In this document: piece by piece, positions 35,143-47,321 of the stretch
Numbering within the stretch: the stretch's first letter is position 1
Layout of the letters: each line of letters opens with the position of its first letter
NCBI GenBank assembly: GCA_011800805.1
Contig: MPNW01000068.1
Location: forward strand, 1 to 55,716
Reading direction: 5' to 3'
DNA: 55,716 bases
Origin: Hirudo medicinalis
Taxonomy: Eukaryota; Annelida; Clitellata; Hirudinida; Hirudinidae
The notes under the pieces: generated by a model
What the model was told of the DNA's origin: nothing
The model's database searches: none
The model's input: only the letters and a program-made list of their open reading frames with translations
Position numbers and translations under genes: made by a program

Positions 35143-38138
35143 ATGAGCGATGTATTTAGGAGAATTACTAGATCTGGAGCATCTAGGTAATGCAATTGAA
35201 ATAAGTGAAGCCAATATATTTTAAACTAACGATTTATAAGCTTGTTGCAGTGCTGTCAATGAATTATCTGGCAACAATTTTGCCGCAAATGTTTTAACAA
35301 CCATTAATGATTTCTACAAGGACAAGATTTTCTGTGACATAGTTATTACTAATGGAAGTTGCAGAATTAAAGCTCACAAAATTATTCTTGCTGCTAATTC
35401 CCAGATTTTTCAAATATTTCTTCAACATAATCAAGAATGCTCCATTTTTGCTGTTTCAGATGGCAAGTTTAATATTTAAAGACTCATTGACATATGGGAA
35501 GCAATTAAATGTCAGTCATTTAAATTCATGTTTACAATACAGATTTGTCAGAAAAATCGTTGGAGGTTCTTTTATCTTATATGTACACTGGTGTTTTGGT
35601 ATTAAGGGACCCAAGTCAGGCAGTGCTGTTGCTACAAGATGCTCTGTGCCTTGAAATTTCATCCTTGGTGACCATTTTACAAAATTATTTGAGAAACCAC
35701 AATATAAAATTGAACAAGGATCAAGTGAGAGATCATGCTGTTAGATTTTATTATAAGATTCGTGAGCTTTTTTATATCATTAAATCGAATACATTTTTCA
35801 GGATTTTTCAGAAATTGGAGTTGCAGGAATAAAAGTTGAAAATAAAAAACAATCCAGAAGTAGCGTAATTAGTGACAAAGAGCGAGCACGGAAAAGGATT
35901 CTCAATGACATGAATGGGAAGGAAGCCACTGTTTCCATAAAGAAACAAAAAAGAGATGAAATTATGACTTTCCAATCAAATTTAAGAAACTTTAACTCAA
36001 AATTCGAAATGGAATCAGGAAAACCGCGTGCTCGTGAAATGTGCAAGGAAAGCTTTAAATCTCGTCATGTTCTTCGGCATCACAAAATGCATGCCCACAA
36101 AATGCCATCTCATCTAAGCAGCTCCAAAGTTGTAGCAAAGGCATTACTTAAAAGATCTCGTTTTATGAAGGTCAAGATGCTACTGCAAAAAAGCAGTTTT
36201 TGTGAGTTAACTCGAGCACATAATTGTCCAAAATGCTCGATGGTTTTCAAATCGAAATATTTGTTTATGCGTCACACATCTCTGCATTTGAGGTCTTTCC
36301 TTCACACTGCCACCAACTTTAAAAGAAAGAATGCCAAAAAGTCATTGAATATTGCCACAAATTCTCAAAACTTCACATCAGAAGAAAAGTCTCAATGCAC
36401 ACATTGCAATGTTATTTTGTTCAATGAGAGGCTTTTGATGGATCACATGATCACTCATCATCCGAACGTAACATTCTCGTGTCATCATTGTTCTTTTAGC
36501 ACTAGACTGCAACATGTCTTAGAGAGGTTAAGTAGAATTTATTTTAGAGGATGATGCTGAATTATTTGCCTTAATTTTTTTTGTTGCAATTGGGAATGAA
36601 TTTGGTATAAATTTGTATCTGCAAGAAATTGTATTGTTATTCATGATTATTTGTTTTAGGCATCAGTTGGAAAATCACAGGAAGAGAACAACCTGCCCCA
36701 TTTGTGGCAAATCCTGCGCTAGGACTGAATCTCTAAATGTTCACATGCTGCTCATTCACAAAGTACACAATTCAAAAATTGCTAACAAAGTAAGTCCTTC
36801 TGGTTTGGGTTAAATTAATTTTATCTCAGTTGAATATGAAATTGTTTTGTATTTCCTGTTCAAGTTGCATAAATGCAAGGAACCAGGATGTGGCTACGTC
36901 TGCCTTTACAAAAAGAGGGTTGAGGAGCATGCCCTGAAGCACAAAGATACAAAACAACACAAGTGCAACATCTGCTCCAAGATGTTCAAGCATGAAAAGT
37001 TGATTCCAATAATTCTTTGTTTCATAAGACCTTGTTTTTGTGTGACAATTGTTTAGAAACAGTTGATTACGTGAGATAAAATTAACTTATTATTAGAACT
37101 TTACAAGTAATAATAATGTTTGAAGCAAATGGATGTATCTGCTTGCAGAGGTCTCCAGCGGCACAAGATGGTAATTCATGATGGGGTTCGACCCTTCATT
37201 TGCGACATTTGTGGTCAGGCTTATGGACAAGAAGGAGAGTTGAAGGTACACATTGCAAGGCACACTTCCAACAAGCCTCATGCATGCCATCTTTGTCCCT
37301 ACACTACCCAATACAAAGCTAACCTTCAGTGTGAGATGAGTTTCTATTTCATGTGTTAACTTTGGTTTGTCTTCAAAAGCTCCACTAATTGCTTAAGCTC
37401 AGATCATCTGTGGATTTCATTTCAATATTTTTCAAATTTTAACAATGCAAAATATTAATTCTGTAAAGAATCATCCAATGTTTTAAATTGCAGCCCATTT
37501 ATTCAAAATTCACCAAGTGATGATGAATCAGAAGATGTTGGTGTTTTCTTGTGATCAGTGTCCATACATCACAACGAGGAGGAGTAGATTCAATGATCAC
37601 ATCAAGAAGACCCACAAAAATATCGTTGATATTCCTTGCCCAATCTGCAATAAAATGTTTTCAACAAAGCAAAATCTTTATGGCCACATGACCTCAGTTA
37701 ATCTTCAACCATTATTTTACAATTTAAATTTGAGAAATTTATTGTTTTTTTTAGTTAGCTAATATTTATCTTAATTTATACATAAATTCCAGAATTTCCA
37801 TAAGTTGTGATGATGTGACTATTTATTGTTTTGCATGCAAAAGTTCCTCCAAAAACCGATAATAATGTTGAATCCTTCAGGTTCATAAACCAAAGACCTT
37901 CCAATGCAGTTATTGCTCATATTCAACAGGAGTTTCGACAACTTTGAAGCAGCACGTCAAAGTTATGCATACTCAAAGGGACGTCAAGAACTATGAATGT
38001 TCTCTCTGTGGATTCAGATCGGCCACAAGTGGAAACTGCCGAAAACACATCAGGAGACTTCACATGAATCAACAACTTGATCCAAAATTTGTTGGTCCCA
38101 TGAGTGACAACATCCTGCTATCCAATAACGACACTTAA
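35143..38138 (+). CDS. BTB/POZ domain C2H2 zinc-finger protein
   Basis: This is a probable nuclear DNA-binding transcription factor. Exon 1 starts at 35143 (MSDVFRRITRSGAS) and ends at the gtaatg donor. The next two exons encode a BTB/POZ dimerisation domain: INDFYKDKIFCDIVI, RIKAHKIILAANSQIF, LEVLLSYMYTGVLVL, LCLEISSLVTIL. A basic linker (KERARKRIL, KKQKRDE) follows. The remainder carries one degenerate finger (MCKESFKSRHVLRHHKMH) and about twelve C2H2 fingers, for example CPKCSMVF, CTHCNVILF, CPICGKSCAR, CDICGQAYGQ, CHLCPYTTQY, CDQCPYITTR, CPICNKMFST, CSYCSYSTGV and CSLCGFRSAT. Several fingers are split by introns: LER|HQLENH at 36540/36660, and NLQS|HLFKIH using the gtgaga donor near 37330. 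The stop is at 38136-38138. Linkers are not the TGEKP type, so it resembles insect-style BTB-ZF or REST-like proteins more than KRAB-type fingers. I cannot assign an orthologue. Confidence 0.88.
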
Positions 38139-38219
38139 ATTACAATCACAAAATCAGTCTTACTGAGGTCTTTACTTCTTTATCCACGATAGAAATGTAT
38201 TTATGGGTATATCTAATAT

Positions 38220-38225
38220 AATAAA
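38220..38225 (+). terminator. Polyadenylation signal of the BTB zinc-finger gene
   Basis: Canonical aataaa about 80 bases downstream of the stop codon, inside an AT-rich tail. Confidence 0.6.
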
Positions 38226-38352
38226 CATTATAATATAATATTATAAAATAAAATATAATAAAATTATGTGAATTTTTTGATTTTTTCTGTGTATAGTCAG
38301 ATATCGGTCAGACCACTTTGACTAGTGTTGTGTTATCCGATTTTTATGTTGG

Positions 38353-38589
38353 TTATTCTTGTGGAGTTGGATGGTATTTAGCTGCATTGAATGGATTGCT
38401 GATGATTACATGTTCTTGAAGTACAACCTTTTCTTTTTGTTCATCTCGTACGTCAATTAGATTCGATGAGGCTAAGCGTGTACGTATATAGCATTGCGGA
38501 TTGTTGTCGGCCCGCAAACCTGGAACAGACTTCATAACCAACTCTGGTTCAGCCAGATTAATGTTGGTAATGAGTGATTCCAAATTTGT
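38353..38589 (-). other. Unrecognised 78-codon open frame
   Basis: A minus-strand frame runs between in-frame stops and has protein-like composition (NINLAEPELVMKSVPGLRA, NPQCYIRTRLASSNLI, KVVLQEHVIISNPFNA). It has no ATG near its 5' end (it would begin at TTG), so it would have to be an exon or a broken gene. I see no known domain. Confidence 0.25.
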
Positions 38590-39036
38590 TTAATTGGCAT
38601 ACGCTCAAACAACTTCAAAACCTCGTCAGATTTCTTACCCAGGGATACATTTCAGCTTTAGGGGAGGCAATTAATTGAGATGACCTTTTTTTTTCTTTTT
38701 TTTGTTTACAGCCAAAAGTCATGGGGCATCAGGAATGAAGGGGGCGTAAGCTTCCCTTACGATTACACTGGTATTGAAATTCCGACGGAACGTGTGCCAC
38801 TCTAATAATATTTGGAATATTATACAGTCATTACTCTAAGAAGGCAGGAGGAGGTCAAGATTTATTGCAATTACTTACAGTTACATTTTAAAGTCTATAG
38901 AATAAGAACTAAGATTTTTTATTTACTATATTTAAAGTTTTACTCACTCATTCTTATAGCATGCAATTGATTTACTTTTAAAAATTCAACTCTGATGCCT
39001 TGACAACTACTAAATGGATGCAACACGTTGCAAGTA
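38590..39036. other. Intergenic region upstream of ANKMY1
   Basis: No gene; the promoter of ANKMY1 should lie here. A short pyrimidine run (ttttttttctttttttt near 38688) is the only visible feature. Confidence 0.35.
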
Positions 39037-42000
39037 ATGAATATGAAGAATTTGTCGGACAAACGTCACACAAATGAAAATCTATTTATCGATGCTGAAA
39101 GAAAGCCAAGAGACATTAAATCTCTAAAGGATATAACGGATAAAAGTTGCCTTGGTGATACTTTATTTATTAATATCGAAAGAAAGCCTATAGATTCTAA
39201 ATCCTGCGATAAAGATGGTAAACGTTTGCATTGCTGAATTGTGGCCATAAAGAACTTATTGTGTTTAAAATATATTTAAAGGAAAGCAGTTTTGGAATGA
39301 TGGAAGCTATTATGTGGGGTCGAGTATTGATAGCGTAAGACATGGCTTTGGACGTCAAACTTGGAACGATGGAGAGGCAAGAAATAAAATTATTTCACAT
39401 TTTTATGTTTTAATTATTAATATTTATCTATTCTTAAATAATGTTAAAATTATTAATCAATCTATTCTTGCTTATTTTGTTTTTCAGAATTACAGTGGAC
39501 AGTTTTATAATGATTTTTTTCATGGTTTTGGAAAATATAGCTGGACCAATGGCAGTTTCTACTTAGGAACCTTTTACATGGATCTCAGAGAAGGCTATGG
39601 AGTGCAATATAAAAATAACAATACTTGTTATGAAGTTTGTGGCTAAAGAGAATGGATGTAGTTAAGTGATTTTATTATATTTTATTGCTGTTTTCCAGGG
39701 ACTTTTTGGGGATAATGTGGAGCAGGGAATAGGTCGATTGATCTATCTTGATGACAAATCTATGGATGTGGGGTTATGGAAAGAAAATAAATTAATTAGA
39801 ATGTTCACATGCATTTCTGAGTTCCTATTTTTGGAAGTCCCAACTTTCTTGCATAATAATGAAATCAAGAAAACATCTATCTCACTAGATGATCTAAAAC
39901 TGGACCGTATGATGCATTACTCAATTGCTTCAAATTGAAAATTCCAATTTTTACATCTTTTTCTCTTTTACTTTTTAAGGCGATATTTTCAATGAAGAGT
40001 TAGTTAAAAAGTGTGATGAAGTTATGATGGATAAAGACAAAGTTTTTGTGAACTTCTTACCTAAGAATAGCTTTTCGATAAACCGAAAATTGTTTAACGA
40101 AGCATTTGACAATTCGGCTGATGTTAATCATGCTTTTTATGAGGGTAAGCGATCATTTAGAAAGTATCAGCTCAAAGTTTTTTTTATGCTTCTTTGATTG
40201 AGGTTTTAATAATATGTATTTATTATTTTATTTTGAAGATGTTATTGGTGATGCCACAAAGAACATCTTGTCTAAAATCTCAGGGATTTCCTTTGGTGGT
40301 TCAAATGCTAATAAAAAGGAAATTTATGAACCAAAAGTAAGTTTTATAATTTGATTCCATCATTCTTCATAGATTAGTGAGATTGGATCACTCAGACAAA
40401 ATATTTATTGAGAATGCTTAATTATATTTTTCATTCTAGGCAATATGGACACATATTATTCAGTTAATTTTAAAAACTTAAAACCACTTAAAGAAATTAT
40501 TTATTAATAATTGAACACATTTCAATCTCATTTTTTTCTATTTGAAGTTAGCAAATGAAAATGAAATGTTTCCAGTTTGGAATGAGACTCCTACGAGTGT
40601 TGTAATGCAAAAACACATCCTAAGGTTCAGACACCATCAGCACAGAATTTCATTTGATGTGGATTCGTTGCTGTCGAAAACCTGCATGGATTACAAAAGA
40701 GGTGAACTTGAGAAGCTTTCAAGTGATTTTTTTGAGTGCTGTTTGCAAGGGAAGACAGAAAATGTGAAAAAATTGCTGAAAGCGAAGAAAGTTTACGTCG
40801 ACGTGTGCGATGCAAATGGAAACTCCCCATTGATTGGTGCAGCTGTGAGTGCCATGCAAAACTTAAGTTAAAAAACTTAACAGTTTGGTCATTGAGATTA
40901 GGTTCCAAATTTCTTATATCATTGCTTCTGAAATTGGTTTATATTGTCTTTGTATTTAAATGTTACTTTATAAACATATTTCATAGGATTTATGGTTATA
41001 TATTATTTGTAGCCACTTGATATTTAATGTATCAAACTTTGTTTTAAACGATAGCATCTCAAATTAACCTGAATTATTTAAAAGTCAATTTAATTTAATG
41101 AATTTTTGTTGCAGCTAAATGGCCATTGTGAAATAATAAATCTCTTATTGAACTCTGGGGCTTATATTAATAGATTGAATGATTTTGGGATAACTGTACT
41201 TATGGCAGCTTGTCTCAACCACTACACCAATTCAGGCCTATTGAACATTAAACCTTTTCAAGATCTCATTAATAATTTTGATTTTGCCAATCCCAAACTT
41301 GGCAAAACCAATTTTGATGGCAACGACAATAATAGTCTCATCATTAATGAACAACAAAGTTTGAAGAAACATGGAAACTATGGTGTGCCAATAAATGATG
41401 ATGGAGATCCAAGTGCGAAGTTTGGGAAATTAAACACGAGACGACAAAAGAATAACCACGTGATGGAGCAAATATGGAGTGGTGTTTATGCCCCTTCAGA
41501 TGATGAAATCTCGAATTTAAAGGACCCAGTCATCCAGAACAGACCAGATAATAAGTAGGAACTTTCAACTTTGCTCTGAAATCAATTTGATACATTTTTA
41601 TCTTCAGACAGAAAGATTCACTTTTCCACACAACCATCTCATTGCTGTTGAGGCGAGGAGCCAATCCAAACACATCCTCGAGAATATGTTCTCCACTTCA
41701 TCTTGCGATAATTGCCAGAGACGTCACAACAGTGAAACTATTGCTAAATAAAGGTTGTGACTATGAGTCCCCTCTCATCTTGAAGGTGTGATAAAATGCT
41801 AACATTCTTTGTTGACAATTTCGCCATAACTCTTTTGTAAAATAAATTCCATAGGGAGGAATTGTGCTCAGACCACTTCATTATGCCTGTTCTCTCCAAG
41901 GAGTTGCTTCCTTTGAAATAACAAAACTCCTACTTATGTGTGGAGCTGATGTTAATTCTTTCACTTCATTAATCAGAGAAGCATCCCCTAATGAATATAA

Positions 42001-44206
42001 AGAGGTTCATTTTGAAATGTTTCAAATGGCTGCATGTGGGTGGTTGTGTGACTCGATTTTGATTGTCATCAAAAGGAAGACATATCTGTGGAAAATACAC
42101 TAAATAGGACACCAGTTGAGTTGGTCTGTTCGAGAGAAGACAACAGCGATACGTCCGTAAGTTTATGAAAACAATTCAGATCTAATTCTCAGCAGACTCT
42201 TCACGATCTCGGATGAAAACCGAAAACATAATTAATTAAATCCTTTATGTAATGTCGATGGGTCATTGCAAAGAAATTGTATGCAATGCTGCTATCTAGA
42301 TACCTACCTACCCACCACATACCTGCATAGATGCTAAAATAAATTACTGCAGGTGACTCCTCAGTTGATTCAACTCCTCATCGACCACAAAGCCAATGTC
42401 AACATCTTGTTCGGCAATGGCCTCTCGCCCCTGGCTTCTTGCATCCTCAGTCATAAATATGAGGTGAGGTGTTTCTAACTATTAAAAACATTATCTCAAA
42501 TGCAAGATTTTGCATTAGAAAACGCAGAATTAATCTTGCGTTTGAAATAATCATCTTTAAAGATTGCAAAGCAGCTTCTTCAAAATGGTGCAAATCCAAA
42601 TTTGCCTCTAGGAGGGACATTTCAAAATGCACTGTGCACTGCAATGGCTGCAGAGACTAACCCATTGGACCAGTTGACCCTTGTAATTAATTATTTAGCT
42701 TTAAATCATAAAATCTCTTTAATCATGAATACGTGACAACCATCCAGATTGACATGCTGGTCAAACATGGAGCCGATGTGACTCTGCCGACGAGAAACGG
42801 AACATCGGATGGAAATTTCATCGATTATGTCCATCACATTCACAGAAAGGTTAATTTGCTAAATTTAATGTTTACATACCTATCAAAATATTTAGAATAC
42901 TGTATTTTCTTGAAAGGAAGCTTCATTCTTAAATGAAGAGTTTCCATATTACGATGTTATGAAAGTGAAAAAATCCAAACAAATTATATTGAACTATTTG
43001 AATCAAACTGTGAAGAATAAAATGATTGAGAATCGCTTGCAAGGAAGTTGGTATTAAACATATAAACACATTTCAAATAACAGAATTCATGTTTTTATGA
43101 TTTCATTCCACTTGAGTTATTATGCAGCATTAAAACATCAGCAAGATGCTATGAAGTCAGAGTAAGTCTATCAATAAACGTTTCACTTTTGAAATGATGT
43201 GGAAGTAAATTAAAATTGGATGTCACCCATGAAAACAGAGGAACAGTTAAGCACCTTTGCCACGAGTGTGGGCGTTCTTCATCAGTGAAACTGACCCTAT
43301 GCCCAAGATGTGAAAAGGCAGCCTATTGCAGTAAGACATGTAGGAGCAAGTCCTGGAAAGAAGGACATAAATATCACTGCACAGAAGGTGAGACTTAAAG
43401 TGGTTGAAATTTTAACCTTTAAAATTCGTAATCAAGTTATGATCAATTTTAGTTTTGAGAGTAGAGGGTTCATATCAGGTGAGTCTAAACTAAATCTCTT
43501 GTAAACCTGGGATATTTTTTTAAAAATATTAGACACAAATCTTCTCCAGGTCTCAAAGTTGATAGCAGGACGACCCACAAAATCAGCAAGTGCAGCAAAA
43601 GGATCAAAAGAGCTTTACTCTGAGAAGCTCGTAACCTGAACGCAAACTCTTCTCAAGGATATAACTACAGCCCTTCTTCCTTCAGTCAATCCAACGTCAT
43701 CTTTGGCAGGCCTTCTGTTAATCCAGTCTTTGCACACCAAAAATTTTGCTCCAGACTTCAAAGCAAAACAATACCCAGGAATCAATTTGCAGTTGAGGAT
43801 CAAAATGTGAAATTTGTAATACCAGGTAGAAGTATGAAATCAGCATTGAGCAGAGAACTGCGAAAAGAACTGAGCTCCAAGTCCGGGCAGCAACTCTCAA
43901 ATGAAGTTAACAAGATTGATGTGGACTATGGAAGTCTCACAAAGTACATCAAGGAGCATGTTACAAATGGGGCAAGAGGCTTTCAAGAAATGCTTGCACC
44001 TTCGAAGTTGTCAATCCTTAATGACGAATATGGCAACATGGCCCGCTCAAAAATGGTTTCCTTCTGTTTCACAATTGTTGTCATTTTAACTTGACAATAA
44101 ATAATTAACTAATAATTATGTGATGCAGGCAAACATGGCTCAAAACAGCAACCTGAAGGCAGATTTTCCAGACAAGATTTTTGTTGGAAACTACAGCTAC
44201 ATATGA
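39037..44206 (+). CDS. ANKMY1: Ankyrin repeat and MYND domain-containing protein 1
   Basis: The domain order is that of ANKMY1: N-terminal MORN repeats, many ankyrin repeats, then a MYND zinc finger. The start is taken at 39037 (MNMKNLSDKRHTNEN). MORN repeats are GSYYVGSSIDSVRHGFGRQ, YSGQFYNDFFHGFGKYSW, YLGTFYMDLREGYGVQY and GLFGDNVEQGIGRLIY. Ankyrin repeats include DANGNSPLIGAA, GHCEIINLLLNSGAYI, SPLHLAIIARDVTTVKLLL, RPLHYACSLQG.ASFEITKLLL, LIDHKANVNILFGNG and AKQLLQNGANPNLPLG. The MYND motif is at about 43235-43387, with CHEC, CPRC, YCSKTC and HKYHC. Roughly seventeen exons were followed. The intron after WNDGE (about 39379) uses a GC donor (gag|gcaaga). After the MYND exon the natural acceptor at 43550 leads to an in-frame TGA at 43621; the same frame then continues to 44206. 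The product is linked to ciliated cells in other animals. Confidence 0.87.
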
Positions 44207-44323
44207 TATGATGGAGACATTGGTTGCTCTATACACACTTTTAAAGTTTTAAGTCCAAGATCTTTTTATTCATTAATGTAGCACCCATTGCAATTCAAAA
44301 CATTCACTTAAAATTAATTAGAA

Positions 44324-44329
44324 AATAAA
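44324..44329 (+). terminator. Polyadenylation signal of ANKMY1
   Basis: Canonical aataaa about 120 bases past the last ANKMY1 stop, in the short convergent gap before PGAP2. Confidence 0.55.
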
Positions 44330-44408
44330 GGTACAAATGTAAGTAATTGTAAGTACAAATGTTCTTACAATAAATGAATACTCATTGTAGTTTTGGCATG
44401 GGCTCGTT

Positions 44409-45626
44409 CTAATCCTTGTAACTTTCCACATGCATGACCGACTTGTGGAACTCATAGAATCCCGTTCCATGGAATGCGATGTTTGACACAACTATGATAT
44501 ACTCACAAAGAGCAAACAATGTATAGACTGCAAATTGAATTTTCAGAATTATCATTGAACTAGAAATTAGAGAGACTTTTATCACTTTTTTATCACTTTC
44601 TAGTATAATGCGGCTTAATTTAAGCAATATAAATTATGTAGTCACAATTATCTGCCCTAATAAGCTATTTACAATAATTTGCATGAAGCAACCTTTTCTC
44701 TATTGGACAGCAATTGATATCTAACCTCCACGCTCACAAAAGTAATTGTGCCTGTAGAAGAAATAAACTGAGAGAAATATGAAAAACAAATTGGCAGTCC
44801 AAAGCATTTTCTTGAGCCTGAAAGATTCTCTATGCTGAAAAAGCACAATCTTCTCATTAATTATACTTCCAAATAAACACTGAATGAACTCTGGCTGAAA
44901 AATAAAACCAACAAGAGGGCAAAACTGTGGATCATTTTGAATTCTATAGTTCATTTGGAGCTTTAGTATCATATGCAGCTGAGAACACACAAGAAAGGAT
45001 ATGAAACCCCAAAAATGGTAATCTGAAATATGAATTGCTTTTAAATCTGAGCATCAGCTATCACAACATTGAACTAACCATAAGCATCAGTGGAAGAGAC
45101 GACAGTTAAAAATAAAAGGCTGAGATTTTCAACAACATCGACAAAAGTCAAAACATACAAATGAACACCAGCAGTAACAGAAGGAAAAGTCACATAATAT
45201 TTGTGATAAAATAGAGCCAGGAGAATCCTAGGACTGCACTGAAGAGCTATAAAAAATTGCCAGACGAACTTTTGAAGTTTGAATCCACCAATAGCAGAAC
45301 TAACAGATGGAAGATAATTTGGAACCTGAAAATTTCAAGAGACTTTACCAGATATTAAACTTGATCATAATTTATAAAAAGTTTAACCCTCAGTTTAGTA
45401 CCATTAAATAAGACTATTGATGATATGCAGACACGAAAAAAATATATGAAAGAATTACTTTGCAATGGGTTGCCGTGGACGATTCAAAATTGAGCAACAA
45501 TGTCAAGACAATACATAATATAAAAGCAACTATAGGAGCTGCAAACACAAATTTATAGAGAAATGTCAAATCGAAAGTTATTGGTGCATCTCGTAAATGA
45601 TTCTCCTTGATTTTGATGTGCGTCAT
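44409..45626 (-). CDS. PGAP2: Post-GPI attachment to proteins factor 2
   Basis: This is a Golgi/ER multi-pass membrane protein of the PGAP2/FRAG1/Cwh43-N family, which takes part in fatty-acid remodelling of GPI anchors. The start at 45626 gives MTHIKIKENHLRDAPITFD. The first membrane span and the invariant ESSTATHC motif follow, ending at the donor before VPNYLPSVSSAIGG, the family's most conserved block. Later parts are LQCSPRILLALFYHKYY, ENLSLLFLTVVSSTDAY, SQLHMILK, FRLKKMLW, FLSVYFFYRHNYFCERG and YTLFALCEYIIVVSNIAFHG. Five or six exons are seen. In the fourth, a stretch between NDPQFCPL and HRESFRL (about 44840-44920) is open but resembles an in-frame 90-base intron (GTTGGT to TTTTCAG), since other family members lack it. 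The stop codon (44409-44411) is about 200 bases from the ANKMY1 stop, so the two genes converge. Confidence 0.9.
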
Positions 45627-45920
45627 CACTGAGAATCAGAGAGAAATTATAAAAACTACAAAACACGAAGCTCGCATCAGAATCAGAGACAGCCACATCA
45701 GCAACCAAAACAACGCTTTGAAACTTGTATAAGAATTAACTTACTTTTACATGCGATTACAAAATATTTTATATATTTAACCAATTAATTATTATGTTAG
45801 GTTTAAATATTGAACTTTTGAAATAATTAAATAAATAAAAAATAAACTTATTTTTTAAATTTACCTGGAAACGTCAGTGATTTAAGACTACACAAGTACC
45901 CAGTCGGGTTTCGCAGTGCC
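45627..45920. other. Upstream region of PGAP2
   Basis: This short, AT-rich stretch should hold the PGAP2 promoter, reading leftwards. It ends at the left arm of the inverted-repeat element. No specific motif was identified. Confidence 0.35.
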
Positions 45921-46429
45921 TTAAGATTAATTGTCGTCAATAGTGTTGTTTTTTATGATAAAAAAATCTAAATTTTAACAGATGGATTTATAACATTATT
46001 GTTAATTTCGGTGTTAATTTGTTATGTCCATGATCGCATTGTCGGTAATGTTGAGCATGTTTCAATAACATGACTTATGAACAGGGCCGCTGAAAGAAAT
46101 GTTGGGCTCCTAGGCAATGCCTAGTAGGCATAGCGACCACTGGCCCATATGTTATGGCAATTTGGAAATGGAAAATCAAAAAAAGGTTGTGATTGTAAAC
46201 ATTCAATATTTTAAACCCGGGCGGACCCCTAAAAATTACCGGGCCCTTGTTCCCTCACAGCGGCCCTGCTTGTGAAGCAACATAGAGATTATAGATTTTG
46301 TAAATCCGTTCAAGCAGTGACGACTGAACTAAAGGACTAAATATTAAAAATCCATCCGTTAAAATTTAGATTAATTTAAATTTAGATTTATCGTAAAAAA
46401 TAACACTGTTGACGTCAATTAATCTTAAA
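45921..46429. mobile_element. Inverted-repeat non-autonomous transposon, interrupted by a second element
   Basis: The left arm (45921-45989) reads ttaagattaattgtcgtc, then agtgttgttttttatgata, and ends near agatggattt. The right arm (46348-46429) is its inverted copy (aaatccatccgttaaaattt through to gacgtcaattaatctta). A hAT MITE sits in the centre. The right end continues into a cccccctattttgttgacat segment that matches, inverted, the start of the 12.1-kb repeat, so the left arm may be truncated. No coding capacity. Confidence 0.75.
46074..46276. mobile_element. Nested 187-bp hAT-type MITE
   Basis: The element at 46082-46268 has 11-bp perfect terminal inverted repeats (cagggccgctg at the left, cagcggccctg at the right). 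It is flanked by 8-bp duplications cttatgaa (46074-46081) and cttgtgaa (46269-46276) that differ at one base. The interior has no open frame. It lies inside the inverted-repeat element and is therefore the younger insertion. Confidence 0.85.
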
Positions 46430-46955
46430 CTCTCCCCCCTATTTTGTTGACATAATTTATGGATGGCCCCTTGTAGTGGTTTAAGTAGGCTAATGTTTGA
46501 GTGATAAACCACTACTTTTTAATTCAATATCCAACATTCGATAGTCCTATTTTAAATAGTTTCACCGAATCTGAATATGTTGTCTCCTCATCAAGCTTGT
46601 TACACAGATTAACTACACTCGTACATAGCCGGGGGTGCACTTCTCCCCATGGATACGGACGCTTCGATAATCGAGGTTTGACTCATGTTTGACGCATCAT
46701 CGAATGATGCCGCACACAAACGATCTGGACTGAGACCAAATTTGTTCCAATGCACCTGTGAATACTGTCAGCCTTTGTGGACTCAATAACCTAAAAACAT
46801 CTCAACGACGTTTGTTCTGAGAAATGAATGCAGATGCTAACTTTTTCAATCCCATTGACACCGGTGCATACATCCACCATTACTGCGAAGTTTGTCAAGG
46901 CAACTACCCTGTCTCGTTGACTGGCCTGCATTGGCTTCCAAAATACCTGTTATAC
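46430..46955. other. Spacer between transposon fragments
   Basis: This runs from the end of the inverted-repeat element to the transposase-like fragment. No gene was recognised. Given its neighbours, it is probably old transposon sequence. Confidence 0.35.
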
Positions 46956-47273
46956 TTATTTTGGATAGGTATGGTCATTAGTTGGATAAAGCTCTAAAAA
47001 GTTGGTCAACCGACCACTGGAACCATAGAATGCTATAATCGATACCATCTGGCGCCAATGACTAGTATGTGCTATTTGAGTTAAGAACATAAAGTATGCC
47101 CCTCTAAACAAAAGCTCCATGCATTCAGTGCCTAATATTGCAGCTTTATTCGATGCGACAACAATTTTAGTGAAAATATCTGATCCCTTGACATCCGCTG
47201 AACAGTGATAGCAAATTTGCGTTGATAGAAGCATGTTTTGCACCTTTACATGATGGTTTTGACATTTCTGCAT
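46956..47273 (-). pseudogene. Probable transposase-derived fragment
   Basis: A 105-codon minus-strand frame contains CYHCSADVKGSDIFTKIV, LGTECMELLFRGAYFMF and AHTSHWRQMVSIIAFY, giving way to SSGRLTNFLEL. The pattern looks like part of the host-type transposase/DUF4371 proteins often found near hAT elements, but the match is from memory of general character only. The frame is cut short on both sides. Confidence 0.35.
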
Positions 47274-47321
47274 GTCAGCAAAGCAGATTAATTTAAAGCA
47301 GGATACATTAAAAATGATATA

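Noticed and set aside
36613..36660. ATG at 36613 as a separate zinc-finger gene start
   Set aside because: The segment ends in a good acceptor (TTTTTTAG-like) and the phase joins LER to HQLENH, completing a C2H2 finger across the intron.
43590..43650. TGA at 43621 as a selenocysteine codon in ANKMY1
   Set aside because: ANKMY1 is not a selenoprotein and I see no reason to invoke it; alternative splicing or a nonsense change is simpler.
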